Below, piece by piece: positions 8,498 to 17,727 of a stretch of 64,000 nucleotides of DNA. Both the position numbers and the translations under genes were made by a program. The notes below the pieces were generated by a model that saw only the letters and a list, made by a program, of their open reading frames with translations, was not told the DNA's origin and did not search any database. Within the stretch, counting starts at the first letter, position 1. Each line of letters opens with the position of its first letter. The DNA is from Sediminispirochaeta bajacaliforniensis DSM 16054 (GTDB taxonomy: Bacteria; Spirochaetota; Spirochaetia; DSM-16054; Sediminispirochaetaceae): positions 62,001-126,000 of the forward strand of contig NZ_KB899420.1 in assembly GCF_000378205.1 (NCBI RefSeq), in the 5' to 3' direction.

Positions 8498-9520
8498 TTA
8501 TACCACTACTTCGCTTATTTTAACAGGACGATTTTCCCGAAGGGATTTTTTTGCTGCAATGGCAATATACACAGGCATTAAACCATCGAGGCCGGAGACT
8601 TCCGGATCCCTGTCGTTAATAATTGCATCAACAAAGCTTTGAGCCTCTGCAATAAAAGCATCATTATAACGCTCCAGAAAAAACCATGTAGGTTTTTCGC
8701 AGAACACTCCATCGGCAGTACTTATCATGGATGTATTTATCCGATCATTAAAATCCTGAACACAGCCTTTATCACAATGAACTTCGACGCGTTGATCATA
8801 ACCATATCTAGCCGCTCTACTATTTTCTATAACACCTATTGCCCCATTTTCAAACTTAAGCATTATGATAGCCGTATCTACATCGTCATACTTTTTAAGA
8901 CCTGGATCGATCATAATAGTACCGTAAGCTGCAACCTCAGAGACTTCGCTCCCCGATAAATAGCGAGCCATATCAAAATCATGAATCGTCATATCCATGA
9001 AAATGCCACCAGATGTTGCTACATACTCTATTGGTTGCGGTTCGGGATCTCTGGAAGTAACCTTTACAATATGAGGATGGCCCATCGCACCAGATGCTAC
9101 GGTATCATGAACTTTTTTATGATTATGATCAAATCGGCGGACAAACCCTACTTGTAGTTTTACCCCAGAGGCCTCAACCGACGACAAAGCATGTTTTATT
9201 ACACCAGCATCGGTATGAATCGGCTTTTCGCAGAAAATATGCTTACCGGCCTTTGAGGCCTCAAGAATCAGTTCGGCATGAGAAGCTGTCGAAGAACAGA
9301 TAAAAACAGCATCAACATCAGAGTCCTGTATAAGCTTTACAGGGTCATCATAAATTTTCTTTATTCCTAGGCAGGACACCCAATCGCGGATCTCGTCATT
9401 CATCACAATGTCTGCAGCTGCTGTCACTTCAGCACCTCTTACCGATGCAACGAGATTATTACCGTGTAATCTTCCTATACGGCCCAAGCCGATCAGTCCT
9501 ATTCGCACTGTTTTTGCCAT
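8498..9520 (-). CDS. iolG: Inositol 2-dehydrogenase-like oxidoreductase (Gfo/Idh/MocA family)
   Basis: 340 aa, normal length for inositol 2-dehydrogenase. The NAD-binding Rossmann motif GLIGLGRIGRLHG is at residues 8-20. The catalytic Lys is in CEKPIHT (K99), and the active-site His/Asp are in MTIHDFD (about 180). The family converts myo-inositol to scyllo-inosose with NAD+, the first step of inositol breakdown. AAAGGAG precedes the ATG, and only 14 bases separate it from the permease gene, so it is firmly in the operon. Other Gfo/Idh enzymes act on scyllo-inositol or sugars, so the isomer preference is unsure. Confidence 0.82.
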   Translation of the reverse strand: MAKTVRIGLIGLGRIGRLHGNNLVASVRGAEVTAAADIVMNDEIRDWVSCLGIKKIYDDPVKLIQDSDVDAVFICSSTASHAELILEASKAGKHIFCEKPIHTDAGVIKHALSSVEASGVKLQVGFVRRFDHNHKKVHDTVASGAMGHPHIVKVTSRDPEPQPIEYVATSGGIFMDMTIHDFDMARYLSGSEVSEVAAYGTIMIDPGLKKYDDVDTAIIMLKFENGAIGVIENSRAARYGYDQRVEVHCDKGCVQDFNDRINTSMISTADGVFCEKPTWFFLERYNDAFIAEAQSFVDAIINDRDPEVSGLDGLMPVYIAIAAKKSLRENRPVKISEVVV

Positions 9521-9534
9521 ATAACGCCACTCCT

Positions 9535-10713
9535 TTATGCATTTCCCTTTTTTCTTGTCTGCATGTCAAACCAAACAGCAGCTACTAAAATACTGCCTTT
9601 TACGATGTATTGCCAAAATGCATCCATATTCATCATGCTCATACCATTATCAATAGAAGCCATCACCAGGGCACCGAAAATAGCGCCTGCCACCTTACCA
9701 ACGCCACCAGTCATGCTTGTTCCTCCAATGACAGCAGCGGCGATTGCATCAAGCTCAAGATTCATATTGGTAACAGTTATTGTTCCAGCATTAAGACGAG
9801 CGGCGAGAATTAAACCTGCTATTGCAACCATCATCCCATGGATGGTATATACGATAAGTAAATTTTTACTTACGTTGATTCCAGAATATTTTGCGGCATC
9901 CAGATTCCCTCCAATCGCATAGATACTGCGGCCAAAGACTGTTTTTTCCGCTACAATAGTCAAAAGAAATGAAATGATGAACATGATCAAGACCGGGACA
10001 GGCATTCCTCGATAACTATTCATGATATAAACGGCTACCAAGATACCGACAGCCGTTATTCCCCAACGAATAAGCATAGCCTGTAAAGGCTCAAACAGGG
10101 TTCCATGTTTTCGCTGACCAGAGCGCCGTTGAATTTCATTCATTAACAAAAAAAGAATTATGGCAATGCCGATAACAGTAGTTAATGTCTTACTTATGTA
10201 TGCTTGTCCGAAATAGCGTAAAGAATCCTCCAAAGGAGCAATAGTTGCACCTTTGGATATTGCCAAAACCAAACCTTTAAATACCAACTGACCACCGAGT
10301 GTCACAATAAAGGGCGCCAGCCCGGCATAGGCAATAAGAGAACCCTGCAGAACAAATACCAGCATGCCCAGCAAAAGAGAAATAATAATAGTGGGCAGCG
10401 TACCCACACTATAAAAAACCTGTAAACCTGCCGCCGTACAACCAATAAAGCCAACTACAGCACCTGCAGAAAGATCAATTCCGCCGGTAACCATTACCAG
10501 GACCATGCTGCTTCCCATGATGGCCACAATAGTCATTTGTCTCATCAAATTGGACAGATTTCGGCTCGAGAGAAATGATGTACCAAGTGTTCTAAAACCA
10601 TTACTGGTTAGATAAGAAAAGACAACCCATAGTATCACCAAAATGGCGACCATGGTAAAAGTACGCATGTCGATCTTTTTTTTAGAAAAATAGTGTTTCA
10701 TTGAATCGTTCAT
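9535..10713 (-). CDS. xylH: CUT2 sugar ABC transporter permease, XylH type
   Basis: 392 aa inner-membrane protein with about ten hydrophobic segments. It carries the family hallmark MVTGGIDLSAGAVVG and the C-terminal region VIGGTSMTGGVGKVAGAIFGA, as in RbsC/XylH permeases. The hydrophilic insertion around residues 190-210 and the basic end DMQTRKKG favour XylH. GGGAGG precedes the ATG. It forms the pore for the binding protein at 12355 and the ATPase at 10719. The true substrate may be inositol rather than xylose because of the surrounding enzymes (inference). Confidence 0.88.
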   Translation of the reverse strand: MNDSMKHYFSKKKIDMRTFTMVAILVILWVVFSYLTSNGFRTLGTSFLSSRNLSNLMRQMTIVAIMGSSMVLVMVTGGIDLSAGAVVGFIGCTAAGLQVFYSVGTLPTIIISLLLGMLVFVLQGSLIAYAGLAPFIVTLGGQLVFKGLVLAISKGATIAPLEDSLRYFGQAYISKTLTTVIGIAIILFLLMNEIQRRSGQRKHGTLFEPLQAMLIRWGITAVGILVAVYIMNSYRGMPVPVLIMFIISFLLTIVAEKTVFGRSIYAIGGNLDAAKYSGINVSKNLLIVYTIHGMMVAIAGLILAARLNAGTITVTNMNLELDAIAAAVIGGTSMTGGVGKVAGAIFGALVMASIDNGMSMMNMDAFWQYIVKGSILVAAVWFDMQTRKKGNA

Positions 10714-10718
10714 ATCTT

Positions 10719-12257
10719 TTACCTCCCTGCAACCGACGCCTGCAGCAGTTTTTCTTGTGTCGCTTCGGCAACATCAAATTCCCCAGTGATCTTTCCACCG
10801 GCCATAGTTAATATTCTGTCGCTCATTCCAAGTATTTCTTCCATTTCGGAAGAAATCATGATAACTACTACGCCTTTCTCTACCAGGTCATTCATGATTT
10901 TATAGATTTCATATTTTGCTCCGACATCGATTCCCCTGGTAGGTTCATCGAGGATAATTACTTTTGGATCACAAAATAAAGCTTTCGCGATGACAACTTT
11001 TTGCTGATTACCACCACTAAGCGTAGAAACTTTTACACTAATATTGGGAGCAACGATTCTGATGGTGTCCACATAATCTTTTGTATAAGCGACTTCTTTA
11101 TCTGCATCTAAAATACCGGCTCTTGATACTTTTTTCAAAGCAGCAAGGGTAACATTTTCTTTTATATCCATTAAGAGATTAAGCCCTAATTTTTTGCGAT
11201 CTTCACTAATGATTGCCAATCCATGCTTCAATGCATCTAATGGACTTTTAATTATTACGTCTTTATTGTCGATCCAGACTTCACCTTCACCTTTTTCACG
11301 AAAAGCACCGAACACGGATGTAAATAGTTCAGTACGTCCTGCACCCATAAGGCCACTTATACCAAGTATTTCTCCCCGATAAGCCTTCAAGTTTACATTA
11401 TCGATCAATTTTCGCCCTGGGACATCGGGATTCTCAACAGAATAATTCTTAATTTCAAAAACCAGATCGCCTCTTTTATGAGGAACTCTCGGAAACATAT
11501 TCGTCAGTTCACGACCGACCATTAATTTAATCATAGTCTCTTTATCAATATCCGATCGCTTTCTTGAATCGATGGTCTTTCCATCACGCAAGATGGTTAT
11601 CTCATCGGCAATGCGCATTACTTCATCTAAACGATGAGATATATAAATACACGTCACACCTTTTGATCGCAGCCCGTCAATAATCCCGAGTAATACATCG
11701 ACTTCTGATTCTGTAAGGGCAGAGGTTGGTTCATCCAGAATAAGAAGGCTAACGTCCTTCGCCAAAGCCTTTGCGATTTCCACCATTTGCTTTTGACCAA
11801 TACCAAGATTCTTAACTTTTTCATCGGGACGTATAAGAATAGTATCTGTAGTGTTCATGCCGATCTGTTTAAGCAAAGATAAGGTTTCTGCATACATTGC
11901 ATCAAAGTCAATAAAGCCATACCGAGTGGGCTTCTCATTGAGAAAAATATTCTCGGCAACACTCATTTCCGGAACTAAATTTAATTCCTGATGAATACAG
12001 GCAATACCGGCCCTTTCTACTTCCTTGATGCTAAAAAACTTTGCTTCATTCTCATGTATAAGCATTTTTCCGCTATAGGTATTATATGGGTACACTCCGC
12101 TGATAATCTTAATTAAAGTTGATTTCCCCGCACCATTCTCGCCAACCAGTGCATGAACGGTTCCCTCTGTCACTTTGAAATCAACCTTATCCAAAGCTTT
12201 TACGCCTGGAAATAATTTGGTGATCTTTCTCATTTCCAGTATATTTTTCTCTTGCAC
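10719..12257 (-). CDS. xylG: CUT2 sugar ABC transporter double ATPase, XylG type
   Basis: About 512 aa with two fused ATPase domains. The first has Walker A GENGAGKST at residue 39 and LGIGQKQMVEIAKAL before Walker B LLILDEPTSAL. The second has the degenerate Walker A GLMGAGRTEL and signature LSGGNQQKVVIAKAL. This is the RbsA/XylG/MglA layout that powers import. I prefer GTG 12257 because AAGGGGAAAGGG lies upstream; ATG 12275 is the alternative and would add six residues. It sits between the binding-protein and permease genes, about 97 bases after the binding-protein stop with a hairpin between. Confidence 0.88.
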   Translation of the reverse strand: MQEKNILEMRKITKLFPGVKALDKVDFKVTEGTVHALVGENGAGKSTLIKIISGVYPYNTYSGKMLIHENEAKFFSIKEVERAGIACIHQELNLVPEMSVAENIFLNEKPTRYGFIDFDAMYAETLSLLKQIGMNTTDTILIRPDEKVKNLGIGQKQMVEIAKALAKDVSLLILDEPTSALTESEVDVLLGIIDGLRSKGVTCIYISHRLDEVMRIADEITILRDGKTIDSRKRSDIDKETMIKLMVGRELTNMFPRVPHKRGDLVFEIKNYSVENPDVPGRKLIDNVNLKAYRGEILGISGLMGAGRTELFTSVFGAFREKGEGEVWIDNKDVIIKSPLDALKHGLAIISEDRKKLGLNLLMDIKENVTLAALKKVSRAGILDADKEVAYTKDYVDTIRIVAPNISVKVSTLSGGNQQKVVIAKALFCDPKVIILDEPTRGIDVGAKYEIYKIMNDLVEKGVVVIMISSEMEEILGMSDRILTMAGGKITGEFDVAEATQEKLLQASVAGR

Positions 12258-12297
12258 AGACCCTTTCCCCTTCATCCTGTATCGTCGAAAAACATAC

Positions 12298-12324
12298 GTG
12301 CCTCCCTCAAAACAAGGAAGGCAC
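12298..12324 (-). repeat. Intra-operon hairpin between xylF-like and xylG-like genes
   Basis: GTGCCT (12298-12303) and CCT (12305-12307) pair with AGG and AGGCAC (12315-12324) around one mismatch. It lies 3' of the binding-protein gene. Such hairpins often protect the upstream message and reduce downstream expression; no U-tract follows. Confidence 0.5.
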
Positions 12325-12354
12325 ACCTATAATCATTTATTCTAAAAGTATTTG

Positions 12355-13458
12355 CTATTTTTCAGGCCATTCACTTTTTGGTAGATTCTTATAAACTTCT
12401 TCCAGCGTATGAAATTTATCCCGCGCAATTAGAATGTCGTAAAGGTTATCCTTATCAATTGCAATAACATCTACAGAAAAGCTGTCGACCTGCTTATAGT
12501 TATTATCCAAAGTTGTCCATACCCCAAGCGAACTATCGATTGAGGATTGCGGATCCTTCCCTGTCGCAATCGCAACAGCAAGCTCCATAGCAGCACGATT
12601 TAATTTTGCAAGAGGTTTATACACAGTTCCTGTTTGCGTTCCTTCAACAATACGCTGGCAAGCAGCAAGATCTGCATCCTGGCCTGAAATTGGAACATTC
12701 AAACCCTGAGCAGCCAAAGCCTGTATAGCGCCCCCTGCTGTTCCATCATTGGAAGCAATAACAGCCTGTATGTCGTTATTCGTCAGCGTAAGACCATTCT
12801 CAACATTCTTTAGGGCCTCGTTCGGGTCCCAGCCTCGACACCATTGTTCGAGAACGATGTCAATATCCCCCCGGTCGATATAAGGCTGTAACACACTTTT
12901 CTGACCGGCCGCTACAAGATGCGCATTGTTATCTTCCGCAGCACCCTTGAGCCAAATAAAATTTCCTTTATCGACTTTGTTGATAACAAAATTTGCCTGT
13001 GTAACACCAACCTTAAAGGAGTCAAACGTCACGTAATAATCCAAGTCGCAATTTAATGCAAACCTATCATATGAAATAACTTTAATACCAGCATCGTGAG
13101 CAGAAGTTATGATAGGAGCAACGGCAGATGCATCCAGAGATTGTAAAATAAGAACATCAATCCCTTGATTTATAAGATTCTCGCATTGGGAAACTTGTTT
13201 TTGTGCATTATTCTCGGCAGATTGAACTAATAATTCAAAGCCATGTTCTTTTGCATACGATCTAAACATATCTATTTCACGTTGCCATCGCTCTTCCTGT
13301 GTATGCCCAACAGAGACACCAACTTTGATATTTTTAATATCCTTTGGTCCGGAAGAAGCAGCATCGCTTTCTTTTTCCGTACAGCCAAACAACAAAAATA
13401 CTGTTAATACAAATGAACAAAACATTAATAAGTTTTTCCCGTTTCCTCTCTTTTGCAT
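12355..13458 (-). CDS. xylF: XylF-type sugar-binding lipoprotein
   Basis: 367 aa periplasmic binding protein. The signal peptide ends in a lipobox FLLFGC (Cys 26), so it should be lipid-anchored. The mature part has the XylF/RbsB fold segments IKVGVSVGHTQEERWQRE, VISYDRF, ASNDGTAGGAIQALAAQG and PISGQDAD, closest to D-xylose-binding proteins. I chose ATG 13458, 8 bases after GGAGGG; a TTG at 13464 is less likely. It delivers the sugar to the XylH/XylG-type importer. The enclosing operon suggests a cyclitol ligand, but the fold alone does not prove it. Confidence 0.88.
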   Translation of the reverse strand: MQKRGNGKNLLMFCSFVLTVFLLFGCTEKESDAASSGPKDIKNIKVGVSVGHTQEERWQREIDMFRSYAKEHGFELLVQSAENNAQKQVSQCENLINQGIDVLILQSLDASAVAPIITSAHDAGIKVISYDRFALNCDLDYYVTFDSFKVGVTQANFVINKVDKGNFIWLKGAAEDNNAHLVAAGQKSVLQPYIDRGDIDIVLEQWCRGWDPNEALKNVENGLTLTNNDIQAVIASNDGTAGGAIQALAAQGLNVPISGQDADLAACQRIVEGTQTGTVYKPLAKLNRAAMELAVAIATGKDPQSSIDSSLGVWTTLDNNYKQVDSFSVDVIAIDKDNLYDILIARDKFHTLEEVYKNLPKSEWPEK

Positions 13459-13511
13459 ATACAAAACCCTCCAACCGTTTTTTGGGAAACAGCATAAGCC
13501 ATTCCCTTTTA

Positions 13512-14339
13512 CTACAAAAATCGTTGTGCTTTTTGAGATGCTGTTCGAATAACTTTTTCCGGATCAAGTTCCCAATACTCTGGACGGAACAACTCTACCG
13601 AGCATATCTCTTCGTAACCTTTTTTATGCAGTTTATCGCTGATTTTCGCTAATGGAATAATTCCGTCACCGGGGTACAGACGATGGCAGTGATCCAACAC
13701 ACCCAAAGGAAGATCTTCACAATCGTTAATGTGATAAACGAAAAGTTTATCCAACGGAACGTCATCAATTGAATCAATATTGGATAGTCGGTTATAGAGA
13801 AAAAGATTTATTGAATCCAAAGCAACGCCGACGTCGGGGCGATCCACTGCATGAACAATTTCCAAGGCCTGTTCAAGGCTACGTACACACCATCGCTTAT
13901 CACCAATAGGCTCAAAAGCAAGCTTTACCTTGTAAGGCTTAGCAATATCCGCAAGCTTATTTAGGACCTCAACGCTGTCGCTATATACATCGTCTTTACT
14001 TTTTTTATGCATATCGTCTCCCATTGTAGGAACAACGATAAGATAAGGATTACCTATTGCTTGTGCAATTTCGCATCCAAAGGTAAAAAGCGAAATCAAT
14101 GTATCCCATTGGTCGGCAGAACAAAAATTGATATTTTCTATCGAATTGAATGCATACGGTTTAAGACGGCTGGAACGAAAAAAAGATTGCAAGTCGGCAA
14201 GACTATTTTTTTCCAGATATTTTTTAAGCATGTCGAGTCGAAGTTCGATATACTTATATCCATACCTCTCACAAAGCACCAAGTCATTTTCAACCGTCGA
14301 CCGCTTCATGCAAGTGGCTTCATTAAAACCCAGTTTCAT
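13512..14339 (-). CDS. TIM-barrel sugar isomerase/epimerase
   Basis: 275 aa from ATG 14339 (MKLGFNEAT), with AGGGA upstream; the open frame up to 14411 is not family-like. Metal-binding segments of the AP endonuclease 2/xylose isomerase superfamily are visible: KLAFEPIG (Glu), VGVALDSIN (Asp), FVYHINDCED (His) and CSVELFRPEYWELD (Glu). It lies between the zinc dehydrogenase and the transporter, in the middle of the inositol operon. It probably handles a keto-cyclitol or a keto-aldonate; the precise step is unknown. Confidence 0.72.
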   Translation of the reverse strand: MKLGFNEATCMKRSTVENDLVLCERYGYKYIELRLDMLKKYLEKNSLADLQSFFRSSRLKPYAFNSIENINFCSADQWDTLISLFTFGCEIAQAIGNPYLIVVPTMGDDMHKKSKDDVYSDSVEVLNKLADIAKPYKVKLAFEPIGDKRWCVRSLEQALEIVHAVDRPDVGVALDSINLFLYNRLSNIDSIDDVPLDKLFVYHINDCEDLPLGVLDHCHRLYPGDGIIPLAKISDKLHKKGYEEICSVELFRPEYWELDPEKVIRTASQKAQRFL

Positions 14340-14368
14340 TGGCTTTTTCCCTAATACGTGAATATTAT

Positions 14369-14405
14369 GGGCACTTCCGCTTGGTAGATCGATGAGGAAG
14401 TGCCC
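14369..14405 (-). repeat. Intra-operon hairpin upstream of the 13512 isomerase gene
   Basis: A perfect 10-bp inverted repeat: GGGCACTTCC (14369-14378) and GGAAGTGCCC (14396-14405). On the minus strand it is followed only by ATAATATT, so it is a weak terminator/attenuator or processing site between two co-directional genes. Confidence 0.55.
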
Positions 14406-14419
14406 CACCACAAAAAACT

Positions 14420-15478
14420 TTATTCGTCGAACGTCAGCATAACTTTGCGGGCGTTTGCCTTATCATGGCATGCGACATCAAAGGCTTTATGGATATCCTT
14501 AAAATTGAAATGATGTGTATTCAAAGCAGCAAAATCGTAATTGTCTTTAATGCGTGAAAGGAAACGAATGGTTCGGGGAAACCATTTGTCCGTCCCGCCG
14601 GAACCTGCAATCTTCAGCGTCTTCCAGATAGTCTTACCAATTTCGACAGGAACCTTGCGACCGATGGAGTGGCCTATTAATCCAACCCGTGCGCTGTGTC
14701 CCGCAATATCGAAGAGCGACGCTATGCCCTTATCGTTGCCGGATGCTTCAATAACCACAGACGGCCCACGGCCATTGGTCAGACGAAGTATTTCGTCAAG
14801 ATAACCAGGTTTGGACGGATCCACCGTGTGATCCGCCCCGTATTTAAGAATCGTCTCCCGTCGAGAAGCAAGGGGATCGACGACAATGACTTGTGCGCCG
14901 GAAGTTCTACACACCATTGAGGCGGATAGACCGATAGGCCCGGCACCAATAATAACGCAGTCATCCGAGGCATCGGGATCACATCCATTTCCCCACACGC
15001 CCCAGTAGCCTACATTGAAGGTCTCGACCCACGCTCCCAGCTCATATGCCCAATCGTCTGGAATCACATGGGTATAGCACTCTTCAAGGATCATGTACTC
15101 GCCCATCCCCCCGGGAGAATCGGGCCGAAATCCCACCTCGCGCATATTCAGACAAGCAGAAGGCATTTTGCCGTCTTTACAGTTCGCACAGTTAAAGCAG
15201 GGAAGCACACAATCTCCGACAACCTTGTTGCCGACCTTTACACTGGTGACAGCGCTTCCTACCTCGGCAGCCTGCCCCGCCCATTCATGGCCTGGCGTGT
15301 AGGGGGCAATATCGTAACGTCCCTCTGCAGATTTTCCCTCGTAGCACTCAACATCAGATCCGCAGATACCACAGGCCTTGAGCTTGATGAGGATCTCGTT
15401 TGGTTTAAGGGGCGGCAGTTCCACCTCTTCGATCCTGAGATCTTCAGGCCCATGCAGAAAAGCTATATTGGCTTTCAT
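14420..15478 (-). CDS. Zinc-dependent polyol/inosose dehydrogenase (MDR family)
   Basis: 352 aa medium-chain dehydrogenase. The catalytic zinc ligands are Cys37 (CGICGSD) and His64/Glu65 (GHEWAG). The structural zinc cluster is C94, C97, C100 and C109 (CFNCANCKDGKMPSAC). The NAD(P) site GAGPIGLSA is near residue 178. It belongs with sorbitol/threonine-dehydrogenase-like enzymes. ATG 15478 follows GGAGGG; a TTG at 15484 is an alternative. It is a second zinc dehydrogenase beside the IolM-like gene, so it may oxidise another cyclitol position or a pathway sugar alcohol (inference). Confidence 0.82.
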   Translation of the reverse strand: MKANIAFLHGPEDLRIEEVELPPLKPNEILIKLKACGICGSDVECYEGKSAEGRYDIAPYTPGHEWAGQAAEVGSAVTSVKVGNKVVGDCVLPCFNCANCKDGKMPSACLNMREVGFRPDSPGGMGEYMILEECYTHVIPDDWAYELGAWVETFNVGYWGVWGNGCDPDASDDCVIIGAGPIGLSASMVCRTSGAQVIVVDPLASRRETILKYGADHTVDPSKPGYLDEILRLTNGRGPSVVIEASGNDKGIASLFDIAGHSARVGLIGHSIGRKVPVEIGKTIWKTLKIAGSGGTDKWFPRTIRFLSRIKDNYDFAALNTHHFNFKDIHKAFDVACHDKANARKVMLTFDE

Positions 15479-15541
15479 TAACAACCCTCCTGAAAAGATT
15501 CTTATTTGTCTTTAGATTTCTCACGAAGCCCTTAATAGGCC

Positions 15542-16519
15542 TTAGTAGGTAAGCGTATAGATATGTCGGCCACCCTTTGTCGGTCCCTTGATTACGGCTT
15601 CGATATCTTCACGACTGCGCTGCGTGACCTTATCGATGGGAGGCAACTCTCCGGCCGGATATTTGGTAATGATGTCGTTTACCAGTTTTTCAAGGTAGTT
15701 AAGCGTGTGCTCGACCCCGGCACGGGCCTTCTCAGCATCCGCCATGGTCGGATCCCCGATGACCCCTTCCGGAGTACAGATACACTCCATACCAACACTG
15801 CCGAAAGCATTGTACCATTTAATTGGGCCGACCCCGTTTTCTGCAGAGTTATTAATATGCCCCGGCGGCAGCATGGGAGAAGGCTTGGTGACAACTGCAT
15901 TCTCCTGTTTGCAAAGCTCGGGAAACAAGGCAAGGGCAAAAGACTGTTCAACCTCGTCGGCGTGGATAAAAGGAGTATCATACACCCCTCCCTGGTCCTT
16001 GGTCGCAAGATCGGTCAATCCTGTTTCGGGATTTTTGGCGGCATTCCAAAAGTGCACGTAAAGGACAATACCCGGTACCTGGAATTTCTTGCCGAATTTA
16101 TGAATGGCAAGGGGAATAACATAATCCTGACCGTGGCCATTCACTACAATCATTTTCCGGAAACCGGTATTCCAGAATCCTGCAAACACGTAGCAAAGAT
16201 AGTCGGCCAGTGTTTCCTCGGGAATCATGATCGTCCCGGGCATGCCTAGATGATGGTAGGGATGAGAACCATACCAAATAGGCTGTGCAACGGTACAACC
16301 GGTAGTCAGAGCGACCTGTTCGCAGAGCCTGGTATCGAGGTAGGTATCTTCACCATAAGGAGCGTTTGCTCCATGATTTTCCGTCGAACCTACCGGAATC
16401 AGGATTACGTCATTCTTTTCAAGACGTTCTTCCACATCTTTGTTCGTCATGTTCTGATAGTAGACACCGGTATTCTTTTCCATATGTCCACCCTTTGCCG
16501 GGATTTGCCATTTTGACAT
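15542..16519 (-). CDS. iolN: Creatininase-family hydrolase, candidate 3-dehydro-scyllo-inosose hydrolase IolN
   Basis: 325 aa. The creatininase-fold metal site is clear: VGSTENHGANAPYGED (Glu47, His49, Asp58), VVNGHGQD and HADEVEQS. These cytoplasmic amidohydrolase-like enzymes open rings hydrolytically. In Thermotoga maritima a creatininase-family protein (IolN) cleaves diketo-inositol to 5-keto-gluconate next to IolM and IolO. Here the same three neighbours occur. It overlaps the IolM-like stop by one base (TAATG), with GGAGG 9 bases upstream. The symbol is assigned from the gene neighbourhood plus the fold; a direct comparison would settle it. Confidence 0.72.
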   Translation of the reverse strand: MSKWQIPAKGGHMEKNTGVYYQNMTNKDVEERLEKNDVILIPVGSTENHGANAPYGEDTYLDTRLCEQVALTTGCTVAQPIWYGSHPYHHLGMPGTIMIPEETLADYLCYVFAGFWNTGFRKMIVVNGHGQDYVIPLAIHKFGKKFQVPGIVLYVHFWNAAKNPETGLTDLATKDQGGVYDTPFIHADEVEQSFALALFPELCKQENAVVTKPSPMLPPGHINNSAENGVGPIKWYNAFGSVGMECICTPEGVIGDPTMADAEKARAGVEHTLNYLEKLVNDIITKYPAGELPPIDKVTQRSREDIEAVIKGPTKGGRHIYTLTY

Positions 16520-17715
16520 TACCTGTTACCTCCGTAATTCTTATAATTCATGCTGACTAATATTTTTCCGGAAATGCGGTCAGCAGCCTGATCAAGTCCA
16601 GTCTGAATATCTTCAAGGTGCACCCTGCCGGTTACCATTTTACGCATATCGATCCTGCCGCTTGCCATCAAAGCAATCACATCGCTATAGATTCCCTGCC
16701 CGGACTGCCCGTTGGAACCACTGATGCCACCGGCGTTAAACATGTAGGGATATAAATCGATACTTGTTTTTCCAAGAGAATGACCGATTTGAACCGTTTT
16801 CCCGCCAATGGCAAGTGCCCCAGCCATTACAGGATAGGTGGCATTCGTCGCCCCGGAACATTCGGCAAATAAGGCAATGCCTCTACCTTTAGTAAGATCC
16901 ATCAGCACTTCCGAGGGATTCACTCCCTCTTTTCCCAATGCGATAGGGTCATAGACATAGTCGGCCCCGCACTCCTGAGCCAGTTTCCGCCTCTCTTCCG
17001 TGGTTTCAAAACAGATAAGCTTAGCAGCACCACTGGTTTTCATGAGTGAAATTGCGGCAAGGCCTATCGGTCCGGCACCAAAAACAACCACATGCCCTCC
17101 GGGACGAATGCCACCACCTCTCACAAATAAACCGTTGTAAGCAACCCCGGTAGGCTCAATCATGGCCCCCAATTCAAAGGCCGTCATTTTGTTTCCATAA
17201 AATTCCACTATGTCGTTCAGGAGGTAGCAGTATTTGGCCCTGACCACTGCATACTCTGCAAAACCGCCATCAAAGGTCAGGCCGGGCTCTTCAAGGTTTT
17301 TACATTGATTAAACATGCCCATTCGGCAGGCATCACATTCGCCGCACCAATTCATGGATTCGACACTGACCAAATCACCAAGCTTCAGCCTGTGAACAGC
17401 CGACCCCAGCTCAACGACTTCTCCGGAGAATTCATGCCCTGTAATGATCGGGTACTTGCTGTGCCCATCATACTTGGTGTACCCCTCTTCATCTTTAAGC
17501 AGCAGATGTGCGTCCGTCCCACAAATGCCGGCAGCCCCCACCTTGATTAAAACCTCATCGTCTTTAGGATGGGGATCGGGGCGATCGGTGACAGAACCTC
17601 GTATATTCTTCCAAACAGAATTTCCCCTTGCCGCACGCCTCGTACTTAACTCTCTTTCAGAAAGCTTGTATCCAGGCTTAGGCTCGAATTCCGCCTCAAC
17701 ATAAAATGCGCGCAT
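16519..17715 (-). CDS. iolM: Zinc-dependent scyllo-inosose 3-dehydrogenase-like protein IolM
   Basis: 398 aa medium-chain dehydrogenase with a characteristic N-terminal extension (MRAFYVEAEFEPKPGYKLSE), the long form I associate with Thermotoga IolM. Catalytic zinc: Cys65 (GICGTDAH), His94/Glu95 (GHEFSG). Structural zinc: C124, C127, C130, C138. The NAD site VVFGAGPIGLAA and the family segment GGGIRPGGHVVV are present. It would oxidise scyllo-inosose to a diketo-inositol that IolN then hydrolyses. It starts 12 bases after iolO and is coupled to iolN by TAATG. Confidence 0.78.
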   Translation of the reverse strand: MRAFYVEAEFEPKPGYKLSERELSTRRAARGNSVWKNIRGSVTDRPDPHPKDDEVLIKVGAAGICGTDAHLLLKDEEGYTKYDGHSKYPIITGHEFSGEVVELGSAVHRLKLGDLVSVESMNWCGECDACRMGMFNQCKNLEEPGLTFDGGFAEYAVVRAKYCYLLNDIVEFYGNKMTAFELGAMIEPTGVAYNGLFVRGGGIRPGGHVVVFGAGPIGLAAISLMKTSGAAKLICFETTEERRKLAQECGADYVYDPIALGKEGVNPSEVLMDLTKGRGIALFAECSGATNATYPVMAGALAIGGKTVQIGHSLGKTSIDLYPYMFNAGGISGSNGQSGQGIYSDVIALMASGRIDMRKMVTGRVHLEDIQTGLDQAADRISGKILVSMNYKNYGGNR

Positions 17716-17727
17716 GAATGCTCCTCC

